Notes: generated from the letters alone by a model not told the origin. Positions 1 to 9,415 are shown, numbered from the stretch's first letter. The stretch: 39,071 nt of DNA from Candidatus Gastranaerophilales bacterium (GCA_944322755.1 CALUPY010000024.1:1-39071); one strand, 5' to 3'. Numbers and translations are program-made.

Positions 1-76
1 ATCCCGCGTCGTCTACCTTGCTCACATGGCTGTTCGCTCGCCCTTATGGGCTCGACTCCACAGCCGCCAAAATCCG
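1..76. repeat. GC-rich hairpin segment downstream of the AsmA-like gene
   Basis: The first 76 bases are clearly richer in G+C than the flanking AT-rich DNA. They hold an imperfect hairpin: GGCTGT (28-33) pairs with ACAGCC (60-65), and GCCC-TTAT-GGGC forms the tip (about 40-51). The segment abuts the stop codon of the minus-strand AsmA-like gene at 77. There is no T-run, so a simple intrinsic terminator is not supported. A dispersed intergenic repeat is my preferred reading, but I see only one copy in the window, so this is inference. Confidence 0.35.
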
Positions 77-3000
77 CTATTTAGAAAGTTGCTCCTGTGC
101 TTGCTCTTTTGCTGCATTATCTTTTTGTTTTGCATCTTTATACAATTGGAAAATTGAGTTAAGCTGCTGAAGAGTCTCATTTTCCTGCAGTTTTTGAACT
201 GTTTCAGACTGTTGAATCTGGTTTTTTATCTCTTCTTTTACTGTTTCTTTTGTAATCACAGGCTTTTGTGAGTTTTCCTGAGTCTTAATCATATCAAGTA
301 TCGTCGTCTCACCTGTTTGCATATCCTGCGCAGAGTTAAGCCATCTGAAGGACTTAATTGCCTTCTGCGGTGCCATAAGACTACCGTTAAGATCTACCTC
401 GAATGCCTTCGTACCCTCTTTTGCGGGTGTCAGTTCTGGAATTTTTTCAAGCAGCGCTGCATTTGCCTGAGCGTTGTAATTGTTCATTGCTTTTGAAATT
501 GCACTGCCAAATTTAGGAATCAGTGCGGCAATGTTTTCTACTGAAAGCTCAGCAACAGGGCCGAGTACCGTCACTATCTCCGGTGAAATTCTACCAAGAA
601 TATCGAATTTTGCATCATTATTTACAAGATTCATTGTGCCTGAAATGTTTAATGCAGCATGCGGCCCTGAGGATTTTATGTAAGAGATATTTGCATTTCC
701 TCCTCCAAAAGTCATGTCTCCGTTCAGGTAGGAAAATTTACCGCTGTTATAAGGTCCAAGCTGTGATATCAATGAGCCAATCTGAGTACTGACAAGGCTT
801 TGCGAAAGGAGATTTTCAGCTCTTAAAAAAGTTTCAATGCGACCGAGGCTGCCCAGTTGACCGTCTGTAATTTTAAAATCAGCTTTGCCTTTTAGTGTTT
901 TCATCTGCTCTGAGTATTCAGCACCCTGCAGGCTTACGTCCGCATTAAATTCAAGTGTTCCCATCAGCTGGTCTTTCAAATTTACAAAAGCGGTTACTGC
1001 CGAATTTGCATCAATATTCCTTCCTGAAACTTTTGCTTTAGCAAGCAGTGATACGATATCGTAACTTACATCGCCTGACAGAGTTCCATTATAAGCAGAC
1101 GCTTTAAGTCCGTTAAGGTATACTACATCATTACTCATAGTAAACTTACTTGTAATTGTATTAGCAGCTATTGTTCCCATCGTGAATTTATCAATCGTAC
1201 CTTCCCCATTTAAAATTTTAACAGGATACACAGGACGTTTTAGGACTGCCTGAGAAGAAGTGTCGGAACCTGATTGAGGGAATTTTTCGGCAATCATGAA
1301 TATTTTATCAGCATTTAGACCGGGCGAGGTCAGTATTAATTTATCTATAACAAAGACATTTCCGAATTTTAGAGGCGCGTCAGCGGAAATATTAAATATT
1401 GAACCGTTAAGGCTGAGTTGTTGAATATCTGCATTTAGTCTGCCCTGATTAAAATTAAGATCAACTGATTCGATTTTTGTCAGATAATCCGGCAATCCGA
1501 TTGCTGATAATTTTATATAACCATCAATAGCCGGAGATGCGGCATTTCCTGTGATATTCAGATGACCGCGTGTTTTAAGAGAGGCAGTAGGCATAGATGT
1601 AAGAGTTAAAAGCAACGGATCCGGTATATTCATAGCGAGCTTCAATACAGGGTTTTTGGTAATATTTGAAATAGTACCGCTAATACCTGCTATTTTGACA
1701 GCACCCTGCAAATTCTTTTTTGTATTCTCTACAAAATTCGATGATGCAAGCGCATAGAGACCTATATCATCTATAGTAAATGCGTCATTTGCAAATGACA
1801 TGGTAGCAGAAATCATAGATGGCTTATTCTGCAATTTTTTAATATTTACGGGTGTAAAATGATTTGCACTGTCTGCTTTTGCTTGTGCGTTCAAGGTTAT
1901 TATTTTTGAATCACCGCTTATGTATGCAATCAACGGCATTTTCCCTTTGGCTGAGACGAATCCTTGCATTTCTTTTGGGAGGAGAGATTTTAAGTCAGCA
2001 GCATTTATGAATCCGTCTGATTTAATGTTTATTACGGGTTCTGTTGTATAATTTTTAATATCTCCTGAAACATTGACAGTTGAACCATCAGCAAGTATTT
2101 CAAAGGGGATAATTTTTATATTTTTTGGATCCACTTCTATTTTAAGCAGGGGAACATTGACTCTAAAGGAAGGATTCATAAGGGTTGCTTTTGTTCCGGT
2201 AATGTTTACTATGCCGGTAAAACTGCCGGATTTTGCTTTTATGTCAATGTTTGTATTTTGGTTGCTGAGGACTATTGCGTTGATTTTGTCTTTGATTTTT
2301 AGATTATCAAGGTTTAGAGCAATAACCGGCTGAATTTCCTCGAGTTTTCCTTTTATTGATGCATCGAGACGAATTGTTCCATTTTGCAGGTCATAGGCTT
2401 TCTTTATATCAACCGGCGCAAATACTGTATACAGGCTTTTAAGCTGTATAATTTCAGATTTCAGGATTATATCTGCGACTGATTTTGAATTAATTGTACC
2501 TTTTAGCTCGACCAGTGCATCATTAATAAGTGCAGAAGCTTTTTTTATGTTTACATTGTTATTGGAAAAATCAATGTCCGCACCTATATTTTTTATGCTG
2601 GCATTCAGCCCTTTATATGCAATTGCACCATTTATAATTTTAAAATATCCGTTTGATTCAAAATCTTTCAAATCAGTTTTTATAGTAAAATCAGAAGTTA
2701 TATAACCGTCTGCATTCATTTTTGATAAATCGGTCGGGATATTTAAAGAGCAGCAGAGCGCATTCACAAATTTTAATATATTTGAAAAGCTGAGTTTTTT
2801 TGTTTTTACATTTAAATCCATCGCCATTTTTTTTGCGTGTTTAATATACGCTTTGACATCAAGTTTTTCGTTCGCGCCAATATTTATGTCTGAATCGGCA
2901 TTTATTTCACTGCCTTTGAAAGTAACATGTGCATAGCTTTCAGGAAGCGGTTCCGTACCGATTTTTATGCTGAATTTGTCAATATTGAAAAAACCGTCTA

Positions 3001-3799
3001 TTTTAAGACTTTTATCAGCAGCCTGTTTTATTTTTAAATCTGCATTTAAAATTCCTTTTGGGTCATACTTAACCAGCTCGTTTATAAAATCAAATTCAGA
3101 TGCTTGAGCAGTAGTAGTTTGTTTATTTTGTGCCATTTCCGGCAAAAAGCTGTCAATTTTAAAATTGTAGTTGATGTTTTCTTTGTCATTAAAAAGAATT
3201 TTTCCGTCAGAGGAAACCCTGAAATGTTTATTCAAAACTGTTTTGTCAATGACGAGCAAGCCGCCAGATATTTTTATATTATCCTGCTTGCCGGCAATAC
3301 TGACGCTGTATCCGTCTACAGTAATTTTGGGCAGCACGGATGAAATTTTAACAGGTATATCTGAGGAGGAATCAGTTTTTGTGTCTGATTCGGGCATGGA
3401 TTTTTCAATATGTTCGAGAAGTTCTAGTTTTCCTCCATCCAGTATATTCAAGTTTACAGAAGGATTGCTGGCAGTGACCACGTCCAGCTGAAGCGTTTTC
3501 CAAAGCAGCGGTATAAGTTTTATTCTTACTAACGCACTGTCTGCTGTTGCTATAGCGCTCCCGTCCGGATAGCTGACGTTCAATCCTGAAATCTTTACTC
3601 CTGCAGCCAGTTTCGGTGTGGTCACAAGTTTTATGTCTTTAGCATCAATATTGAGTTTTACACTGTCATACGCTATTTTTTGAATATCCTTCTTATAATT
3701 ATTAAGGTTTAAAATATTCGGCAGCACAAACAGAAATGCTGCATAAACAATTATAATTAATGATAGTAAACCCAGTCCCGCAACTTTATATCTATTCAT
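77..3799 (-). CDS. AsmA/TamB-like envelope protein
   Basis: 1240 aa. One N-terminal membrane anchor (about residues 8-30, LGLLSLIIIVYAAFLFVLP) is followed by a very long periplasmic-type region rich in beta-strand repeats. There is an AsmA-like C-terminal region (about 960-1170), then a Gln/Glu/Lys-rich, probably coiled tail. AsmA-superfamily proteins are bridge-like envelope proteins implicated in phospholipid movement to the outer membrane, so the gene implies a diderm cell. The start is fixed by AGGAGAAGG six to eight bases before the ATG at 3799. Transcription probably starts from a promoter at 3877-3904 (TTGCAA, 16 bp, TAAAAT). The class is clear; the exact AsmA subfamily is not. Confidence 0.85.
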   Translation of the reverse strand: MNRYKVAGLGLLSLIIIVYAAFLFVLPNILNLNNYKKDIQKIAYDSVKLNIDAKDIKLVTTPKLAAGVKISGLNVSYPDGSAIATADSALVRIKLIPLLWKTLQLDVVTASNPSVNLNILDGGKLELLEHIEKSMPESDTKTDSSSDIPVKISSVLPKITVDGYSVSIAGKQDNIKISGGLLVIDKTVLNKHFRVSSDGKILFNDKENINYNFKIDSFLPEMAQNKQTTTAQASEFDFINELVKYDPKGILNADLKIKQAADKSLKIDGFFNIDKFSIKIGTEPLPESYAHVTFKGSEINADSDINIGANEKLDVKAYIKHAKKMAMDLNVKTKKLSFSNILKFVNALCCSLNIPTDLSKMNADGYITSDFTIKTDLKDFESNGYFKIINGAIAYKGLNASIKNIGADIDFSNNNVNIKKASALINDALVELKGTINSKSVADIILKSEIIQLKSLYTVFAPVDIKKAYDLQNGTIRLDASIKGKLEEIQPVIALNLDNLKIKDKINAIVLSNQNTNIDIKAKSGSFTGIVNITGTKATLMNPSFRVNVPLLKIEVDPKNIKIIPFEILADGSTVNVSGDIKNYTTEPVINIKSDGFINAADLKSLLPKEMQGFVSAKGKMPLIAYISGDSKIITLNAQAKADSANHFTPVNIKKLQNKPSMISATMSFANDAFTIDDIGLYALASSNFVENTKKNLQGAVKIAGISGTISNITKNPVLKLAMNIPDPLLLTLTSMPTASLKTRGHLNITGNAASPAIDGYIKLSAIGLPDYLTKIESVDLNFNQGRLNADIQQLSLNGSIFNISADAPLKFGNVFVIDKLILTSPGLNADKIFMIAEKFPQSGSDTSSQAVLKRPVYPVKILNGEGTIDKFTMGTIAANTITSKFTMSNDVVYLNGLKASAYNGTLSGDVSYDIVSLLAKAKVSGRNIDANSAVTAFVNLKDQLMGTLEFNADVSLQGAEYSEQMKTLKGKADFKITDGQLGSLGRIETFLRAENLLSQSLVSTQIGSLISQLGPYNSGKFSYLNGDMTFGGGNANISYIKSSGPHAALNISGTMNLVNNDAKFDILGRISPEIVTVLGPVAELSVENIAALIPKFGSAISKAMNNYNAQANAALLEKIPELTPAKEGTKAFEVDLNGSLMAPQKAIKSFRWLNSAQDMQTGETTILDMIKTQENSQKPVITKETVKEEIKNQIQQSETVQKLQENETLQQLNSIFQLYKDAKQKDNAAKEQAQEQLSK

Positions 3800-3876
3800 A
3801 ACCTTCTCCTAAGCCTGTTTTTAAACGGTGTAATTTATATTTTACCCATTGTGCAGCGTTAAGCTGGCTTGTATAC

Positions 3877-3904
3877 ATTTTATCATTTGATAGAGAAATT
3901 GCAA
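3877..3904 (-). promoter_or_regulatory. Sigma-70-type promoter of the AsmA-like gene
   Basis: On the minus strand, TTGCAA (3899-3904), a 16-bp spacer and TAAAAT (3877-3882). A TG one base before the -10 box makes it extended. It leaves a leader of about 70 nt before the ATG at 3799. It lies in the 319-bp gap (3800-4118) between two divergent genes. Confidence 0.5.
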
Positions 3905-4001
3905 TAAGACTTAATAGAGTAGATTCTCCAGAATATGCTTTATTAGACAGCGATTTTCGGGTGGTAGTCTGCCATGTCATATTCAATATAATTTTGTTAA
4001 A

Positions 4002-4024
4002 AACATGACGCCGCATGTCATGTT
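4002..4024. promoter_or_regulatory. Perfect 8-bp inverted repeat between divergent genes
   Basis: AACATGAC (4002-4009) and GTCATGTT (4017-4024) flank a 7-base loop. The core CATGTCAT recurs at 3973-3980. A TATAAT box at 3987-3992 just upstream has no good -35. The repeat could be an operator for the divergent pair, or a hairpin at the 5' end of the rightward transcript. The sequence alone does not decide. Confidence 0.35.
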
Positions 4025-4118
4025 GTATGTTTTTATATTTTTGACTATCAGGTCGCTAGCAAAAAATTTTTTTCAGCATTTTTATAGTCCAGTGTATGCA
4101 CCCAATAAGGAAGTTTTC

Positions 4119-4586
4119 ATGTATTTTTCTAAACCGTTTTGTATGATGCGTCCTGATTTTAAAGCCAAAAGATACAAGGATTATCAGTACATCGAAAACA
4201 TTGAAACAGGCGAAATTTCCGCTAAATTCACAACACCTGCCGGACGTACTGTCAAGTGCAATTTTAATACTAAAACTGGAAATGGATATAAAATTGTGAG
4301 AAAACGCGGTTATGTTGCAGAATGTCTTTACAAAAATTTTAAACCGGCAAGGGCAATAATTACCACACTGGAAGGAGAAATTACCAGAAATTTTATAACC
4401 GGCTTTACTTCAATAATGTCACACGATAACAAAATTGAACACGGTATTACAAATGACGGGCAAATTGTTGAATTAAACACAGAAAAAATGTATAGGTTCT
4501 GGCAAAAATTTGGTTTTTACAAAATACCGACAATGAAGAGACTAAAAGCGGTTATGGAAAAGATTATAACCTGCCGAAGAGTTTAA
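4119..4586 (+). CDS. Hypothetical protein, 155 aa
   Basis: Not recognised. The ATG at 4119 is chosen over an in-frame ATG at 4005 because AAGGAAG lies 5-6 bases before it, and because the upstream extension would be read through the inverted repeat at 4002-4024. The protein is basic and has no signal peptide or membrane segment. Its middle part (about 25-110) looks like short beta-strands, in the style of repeats such as GEISAKFTTPAG, TVKCNFNTKTGNGYK and GEITRNFITGF. The 3' end overlaps the 3' end of the convergent folP by 23 bp. No function is inferred. Confidence 0.6.
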   Translation: MYFSKPFCMMRPDFKAKRYKDYQYIENIETGEISAKFTTPAGRTVKCNFNTKTGNGYKIVRKRGYVAECLYKNFKPARAIITTLEGEITRNFITGFTSIMSHDNKIEHGITNDGQIVELNTEKMYRFWQKFGFYKIPTMKRLKAVMEKIITCRRV

Positions 4587-5730
4587 CAGCCTTATGTCCT
4601 TTGACATCGTGTACTCTTATTATATTAACACCTTTTTGCACTAAATATTCTGACACAACGGCTGTTGCTTTATCCAGGGTTTCGTTGTCTTCCGAGCAGA
4701 GCTGCTCCCGTAAAAAAGTTTTTCTTGAATGTCCGACAAGAAGCGGATAATCCGGATTTGTAAACTGATTAATATTTTTTACAATATCAATGTTTTGTTT
4801 CGTAGTTTTTCCGAATCCTATACCAGGGTCAATAATCACATAATTTATACCCGCATTTTTTGCCTCCTGCGCTTTAGCTAAAAGATATGTTCTTATTTCT
4901 TCTATGCAATTATCGTAGTGAGGACTGTTTTGCATATTTTCGGGTGTTCCCTGCGAATGATTCAGAATGACTGCAGCATTTAACCGTGCACAAGTCTCAA
5001 ACATTTTCGAATCCCACTCTCCTGCGGACACATCATTTATTATATCGGCACCGGCTATCAGGGCAGCTTCAGCCGTTTGGGCATTTCTTGTATCTATACT
5101 TAAAGGAATATGAGGATATAAATTTCTAATTGCATGAATCACCGGAATTATGCGGGATAGTTCTTCATCCGGAGATACTTTTGTGGCGTAAGGTCTGGTA
5201 GATTCACCACCGATATCAATGATGTCAGCACCATTTTGTATCATTTCTGCTGCGTGATTCAGTGCTTTATTTGTATCAGAATAAATTCCGCCGTCGGAAA
5301 AAGAATCCGGCGTTACATTCAAAATTCCCATTATATATATATCTGACCAGTCAAAAACTTTGCCTCTTAATGCAAGTGGCGCAGGCGTTTCAAATATAAA
5401 CCTACCCAGCTCTTCGCCCAGTTGTTTTAACTTTAAGGGCTGATATTTGAGTTTATCTGCAATTTTTTCAAACTCTCTTAAACTGCCAGACAGAATACAG
5501 TCTGTTGTTTCTGTTTTTCCAGTTATTGTCTCGCGGTGCACCGAGCAGTCAGTCCCGCATGAAATAGCGGTTTGTTTCAATATATTAGCCTGCGCGCATG
5601 TAAGGTCAAAAATTTTTACTGTTTTAAAAATATGCTGTTTGAGGGCAGCTTTTTTATATGTCTTGTCTACGCCGGTAGTTTCAAGCTCTGTCAGTGTGGG
5701 GGTGAGTTGTTTTAATTTGAATTGTTTCAT
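4564..5730 (-). CDS. folP: Dihydropteroate synthase
   Basis: 388 aa. It condenses 6-hydroxymethyl-dihydropterin diphosphate with p-aminobenzoate in folate synthesis. The barrel motifs are all visible: MGILNVTPDSFSDGG, DIGGESTRPYA, SIDTRNAQTAEAAL, DVSAG, IDPGIGFGK, GHSRKTFL and the final IRVHDV. The usual HMxGTP loop reads NHSQGTP. An extra N-terminal region of about 110 residues precedes the barrel (DHPS is normally about 270-300 aa); similar extensions occur in some archaeal and clostridial-type enzymes. No Shine-Dalgarno precedes the ATG. Instead an extended -10 (TGCTAATAT) ends 7 nt upstream, so the mRNA is probably leaderless. Confidence 0.95.
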   Translation of the reverse strand: MKQFKLKQLTPTLTELETTGVDKTYKKAALKQHIFKTVKIFDLTCAQANILKQTAISCGTDCSVHRETITGKTETTDCILSGSLREFEKIADKLKYQPLKLKQLGEELGRFIFETPAPLALRGKVFDWSDIYIMGILNVTPDSFSDGGIYSDTNKALNHAAEMIQNGADIIDIGGESTRPYATKVSPDEELSRIIPVIHAIRNLYPHIPLSIDTRNAQTAEAALIAGADIINDVSAGEWDSKMFETCARLNAAVILNHSQGTPENMQNSPHYDNCIEEIRTYLLAKAQEAKNAGINYVIIDPGIGFGKTTKQNIDIVKNINQFTNPDYPLLVGHSRKTFLREQLCSEDNETLDKATAVVSEYLVQKGVNIIRVHDVKGHKAVKLFGRL

Positions 5731-5737
5731 AAAATTA

Positions 5738-5746
5738 ATATTAGCA
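5738..5746 (-). promoter_or_regulatory. Extended -10 box directly before folP
   Basis: Minus strand TGC-TAATAT. The hexamer lies at 5738-5743 and the TG at 5745-5746. Seven bases separate the hexamer from the folP ATG, so a start of transcription at normal distance falls on or next to the start codon. The -35 region is AT-rich and not distinctive. Confidence 0.5.
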
Positions 5747-5936
5747 AAAAAAATTTTATTTATAAATAATTTTCAAAATTCAGCTATAACTCAGCTTCTT
5801 AACAAATAAGTGTGATAAAAAAATTTCAGAAGAATTCATATTAACAGCCTATTTCTTTTTTGAGAAAAAATGTGTTAATATCATTAAGTCATCTTTAACT
5901 GATAGAGCACTACCCAAAAAATATAACAGGGGACTT

Positions 5937-7895
5937 ATGGAAATTTTAGATAGAAATGTAGAACATCTAGAAAAAATTAATAAACCGCTTGCGGACAAAA
6001 TTAAGAACGTCGGCAAATTGAAAAACAGCTATGAACTGAAAGAGAATCTGTCAGGTGAATTTAACCTCATAGTAAACGGTAAATTTGTTCACTCGGTCAA
6101 CGGGGTATATGACGAAGCAGCTGATCTCTTTAGACAGCTAAAAGAGGATTCTGAAAACACAATTCATATAGTATACGGTTTTGGCCTCGGGTACATGGTG
6201 GATTATTATCTTATTAATACCAAAGGGCAAATAATCGTATACGAACCTGACGTAGAACTGCTCAGGGTCGTGTTAGAAATTGTTGATTTTACGAAACAGC
6301 TTCGCTCGCCCGACCTTTTTATTGCATCGTCAATAGAAGAGCTTAAAATGGCGTATGATATGTTTTTTAGATACAAACACAAAACCGATGTTTCATGTCT
6401 TGATTTTTATAAATATCACAGAGCCGGGGAATATAACAAGTTTTTGTCGGATTTAAACAAATTACACAATATTTATGCATTTAACTACCGGTTTTATGCA
6501 GAAACTACCTATAAATTTTTGTGTTCTAATCTCACCATGCTTAATAAAAGGATTGAGCTTCCGGAGCTTGAGTCATATAAGGATGTTTTGAAAGATAAAC
6601 CCGCTGTCATCGTATCAGCTGGCCCTTCACTGGCAAAAAATATTGAGACATTGAAAAAGGCAAAAAATCATGTTGTAATATTCTGCGTCGGTGCAGCATA
6701 CAAAACTCTCTATGAAAACGGTATAACTCCTGATTTTGCAGTGCTTATAGAAAAATTGGATACGTCAGTTCACTATACTTTCCCGAACAATAAAGATGTG
6801 AATATGATTATAGAGCCATTTACAAATTATAATGTTTTCAAAGCAGGGTTTAAGCGTTTGATTACAAGCGTCTCTTATGAAACAGCAACGAATCACTGGT
6901 TTAAAAAAATAAAAAATGAATGCATCAGTAATTTTGAAGCCAAGGGCACAGTATCTTATCAGGCGCTTTCTGCCGCAAAATTTATGGGGTGCAATCCTCT
7001 TATTCTCCTGGGGCAGGATCTTGCATATGTAGATGGCAAATGTTATGCGCAGGGTTCGCAATATGAAGATTTAGAATGCGTTAAAGATGAAACTACAGGG
7101 GAATACAAGGTTTGGCCCAAAAATTATGAAAAATTTAAAAATGCCTACATGGCCTCTGTAAAGGATAAATATTCAGAAGAAGTTCTATATGAGGCAGTGA
7201 AAAAGAGCCTCGACAAGATTACAAAAGGACTGACATTCGTTGACGGACAAAATGGTGAAAAACTTCCGACCCAGAGCGGTTATGCAATGTTTATCCAGTA
7301 TTTTCAAGACTTTGCGCTGGCAAACAAAGAAACAAATACTTTGATAAATTCGTCTACAGGCGGAGCAAACATAGAGGGTTTTGAGAATATTCCGCTGCAA
7401 AAGGCTATTGAACCATATCTTAGTAAAAAAATAGATGTAGAGGACATTCTTCGAAATGTCAGTGTTAAACCCTCAGAAATATCTTATTGTTATAACAGAC
7501 TTGAGCTGGAAGTAAGCTTGTTAAAACAAATATGCCCGCTGCTTGCAGAAGGACAGGAGTTAGTTAAAAAAACAAACGCTGAATTTATGCGGCATAAAAA
7601 ATCTACACCAACAGGCATGCTGGCACTAAAAAAAGCAATAGAGCTTTATTCTAAAATTACTAATGACCATTACGTAAGAAACCTGCTCTACAGATTGATT
7701 GCAACGCAAGAAAACTGCGAGTTAAGGTGGTATCTTAAAGAAGAAAACAATCTAGCTGACTACAATGTACAAAAGTCAACATTGGAATTACTCAAAAATT
7801 ATTATTTTGATGTTGATAAAAAGTGTGCAAGAGTACTCAAGGCAATAGAAAAAAACTTGGAGCTAATGAATGAAAGCTGTACTGCAAAGAGTTAA
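5937..7895 (+). CDS. DUF115 / motility accessory factor (Maf-type) protein
   Basis: 652 aa. The central domain (about 205-370) carries the DUF115 (MptE-like, MAF_flag10) signatures VIVSAGPSLAKNIETL, FCVGAAYKTLYENGI-TPDFAV and LILLGQDLAY. In flagellated bacteria, Maf proteins attach nonulosonic acid sugars such as pseudaminic acid to flagellin. That role is inferred from the family. The flanking N-terminal (about 1-200) and C-terminal helical parts match the usual three-part Maf layout. AGGGGAC precedes the ATG. The 3' end overlaps dtd by 26 bp, so the two are translated from one mRNA. Confidence 0.85.
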   Translation: MEILDRNVEHLEKINKPLADKIKNVGKLKNSYELKENLSGEFNLIVNGKFVHSVNGVYDEAADLFRQLKEDSENTIHIVYGFGLGYMVDYYLINTKGQIIVYEPDVELLRVVLEIVDFTKQLRSPDLFIASSIEELKMAYDMFFRYKHKTDVSCLDFYKYHRAGEYNKFLSDLNKLHNIYAFNYRFYAETTYKFLCSNLTMLNKRIELPELESYKDVLKDKPAVIVSAGPSLAKNIETLKKAKNHVVIFCVGAAYKTLYENGITPDFAVLIEKLDTSVHYTFPNNKDVNMIIEPFTNYNVFKAGFKRLITSVSYETATNHWFKKIKNECISNFEAKGTVSYQALSAAKFMGCNPLILLGQDLAYVDGKCYAQGSQYEDLECVKDETTGEYKVWPKNYEKFKNAYMASVKDKYSEEVLYEAVKKSLDKITKGLTFVDGQNGEKLPTQSGYAMFIQYFQDFALANKETNTLINSSTGGANIEGFENIPLQKAIEPYLSKKIDVEDILRNVSVKPSEISYCYNRLELEVSLLKQICPLLAEGQELVKKTNAEFMRHKKSTPTGMLALKKAIELYSKITNDHYVRNLLYRLIATQENCELRWYLKEENNLADYNVQKSTLELLKNYYFDVDKKCARVLKAIEKNLELMNESCTAKS

Positions 7896-8307
7896 GCATG
7901 CTTCTGTCTCCATAGACGGAAAAATCTATTCACAAATAAAAGAGGGACTGCTTGTATTATATGGCGTAGAAAAAGGTGATACCCGCGATAAGATGGAATG
8001 GATTGCAAAAAAAATTCCGAACTTGAGAATTTTTGAAGATGAAAATGATAAAATGAATCTTTCTGTGTGCGATATTAACGGAGAAATTCTTGTAGTTTCT
8101 CAATTTACACTAGCTGCTGACTGTAAAAAAGGAACAAGACCCGGATTTGACAAAGCAGAGTTGCCACAAGAAGCAGAAAAAATGTATGAAGAGTTTATAA
8201 CAGAAATTAAAAAAAGCGGAATTTCTGTAAAAACCGGCAAATTCGGTGCTATGATGGATATTTCGCTCTGTAATAACGGACCTGTCACTATAATTTTGGA
8301 GAAATAA
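7870..8307 (+). CDS. dtd: D-aminoacyl-tRNA deacylase
   Basis: 145 aa, the normal length for DTD. It hydrolyses D-aminoacyl-tRNAs (and Gly-tRNA-Ala) in the cytosol. The two family motifs are present: SQFTL (SQFTLAADCKKGTRPGF) and the cross-subunit Gly-cisPro motif in NNGPVT near the C-terminus. The start lies inside the 3' end of the DUF115 gene, with GGAG seven bases upstream. The coupling to a Maf gene is positional and gives no functional clue. Confidence 0.96.
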   Translation: MKAVLQRVKHASVSIDGKIYSQIKEGLLVLYGVEKGDTRDKMEWIAKKIPNLRIFEDENDKMNLSVCDINGEILVVSQFTLAADCKKGTRPGFDKAELPQEAEKMYEEFITEIKKSGISVKTGKFGAMMDISLCNNGPVTIILEK

Positions 8308-8391
8308 TTTAATGAAAATATAAAAAAGCTTGCCATATAAAGATTTTGAGTTTAGAATAGAAATTAATTCATGAACTAATTTTTAAAAATT

Positions 8392-8450
8392 TATAATGTA
8401 GTTAACACCGAGGAGCTAATTTTTTAAAATAGCCTTTCACTTTAAAAGGG
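8392..8450 (+). promoter_or_regulatory. Promoter and SD-pairing hairpin before the zinc-ribbon gene
   Basis: TATAAT (8392-8397) follows a weak -35 (TTCATG, 8368-8373) at 18 bp. In the resulting leader, CCTTT and AAAGG form a small stem around a CACTTTA loop just before the start. The right arm contains the only nearby purine-rich SD (AAAAGGG), which sits 11 bases from the ATG at 8462. Pairing could therefore limit translation. This is a weak prediction. Confidence 0.3.
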
Positions 8451-8461
8451 TAAACGATAAT

Positions 8462-9415
8462 ATGTATGTAAATAAGTGTACTAAATGTGGAGCGGAATTT
8501 GAAACAAAAAACCCCAAACGGGTAATATGCCCAAATTGCCTATATCCAGAGAAAAAAGAAGAATCTAAATCAGAAAACAACGCCTATCAGGGTTCATACA
8601 GCTCATATTCTACTGAATCATATCAGCCTAGAGAGCCTAGAGAGCGCAGAGATGACAGACCGTATGCGCAGCAGAGATACGATGGACAGCAGCGTTCTTA
8701 CAGCCGTCCATATCCGCAGCGTCCGTACGGCGGACAGCGTCCTCAAAGACCGTATGACAGAGACGGAAGTTACAACAGAAGCGGAGGAAATTATCAACGT
8801 CCCCAGCGTCCTTATGACAGAGACAGACATCAGAGACCTCAGGGCAGACGTCCGCAAAAACCGTCCAGACCCCCGCAAATGCACAAAAAAGCGCCAAAAC
8901 AACTTCTTGTAACTAAGGAACAGCTGGTTCAGATAGAAGAAATGTACAAAAAGATGCTTCCGCTTCCGAATCCTGATGCTCATGAAGTTATCGGAGAAAA
9001 AATCGGTCTTGAACCAAGAAAGGTATTTTTCGGTATAAACCTTATTCGTCAGAAACTTATGCTGCCGAAACTTCCTTATCCGAAAAGAAAACTGGCGGTT
9101 ACACCAGACCAGCTTATGGCAATTAAAGCGCTTTATGAACCGCTTTTGCCGCTGCCGCCCATTGGCTGCCACAAAATTCTTGCAGCACAGCTAAAGATTG
9201 ATGAATGGCGTGTTCATGTTGGTATTGCTCTCATCAGAAAACAAATGGGATTAGACCGTTGGAATCCTGACAGAGCTGACGCGCCTGCTGAATACAAAAA
9301 TCAGAGTTCGTCAGTAGATGCAGGAGAAAAACAAACAAAAACTGCAAAGAAAACTGCCAAAAAAGCAAAAACTGAAGTATCTGACGAAACAGAACCGGCA
9401 GAAAATGAACAATAA
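8462..9415 (+). CDS. Zinc-ribbon protein with Arg/Tyr/Gln-rich linker and two tandem helical repeats
   Basis: 317 aa. Residues 1-30 form a zinc ribbon (CTKCGAEF, CPNCLYPE). Residues about 35-145 are a low-complexity R/Y/P/Q/G-rich stretch with repeats such as QRPYGGQRPQRPYDRD, typical of disordered nucleic-acid-binding linkers. Two copies of a domain of about 58 aa follow: first VTKEQLVQIEEMYKKMLPLP, second VTPDQLMAIKALYEPLLPLP, each ending in a GI-x-LIR/K-x-M-type helix. The C-terminal tail is Lys/Ala-rich. The stop overlaps the rimM start, and rimM-trmD follow, so a role in RNA or ribosome metabolism is plausible but inferred. I do not recognise the family. Confidence 0.8.
   Translation: MYVNKCTKCGAEFETKNPKRVICPNCLYPEKKEESKSENNAYQGSYSSYSTESYQPREPRERRDDRPYAQQRYDGQQRSYSRPYPQRPYGGQRPQRPYDRDGSYNRSGGNYQRPQRPYDRDRHQRPQGRRPQKPSRPPQMHKKAPKQLLVTKEQLVQIEEMYKKMLPLPNPDAHEVIGEKIGLEPRKVFFGINLIRQKLMLPKLPYPKRKLAVTPDQLMAIKALYEPLLPLPPIGCHKILAAQLKIDEWRVHVGIALIRKQMGLDRWNPDRADAPAEYKNQSSSVDAGEKQTKTAKKTAKKAKTEVSDETEPAENEQ

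Noticed and set aside
3792-4016. 74-aa open frame on the minus strand before the AsmA-like gene
   Set aside because: It has no SD, overlaps the predicted promoter and SD of the AsmA-like gene, and matches nothing I recognise. It is better read as leader DNA.
4005-4118. N-terminal extension of the 155-aa hypothetical protein
   Set aside because: It would be translated through an 8-bp inverted repeat and lacks an SD, while the ATG at 4119 has AAGGAAG.
8444-8461. Sigma-28-like AACGATAA before the zinc-ribbon gene
   Set aside because: No TAAAGTTT-like box at 11 bp, and it lies too close to the start codon.
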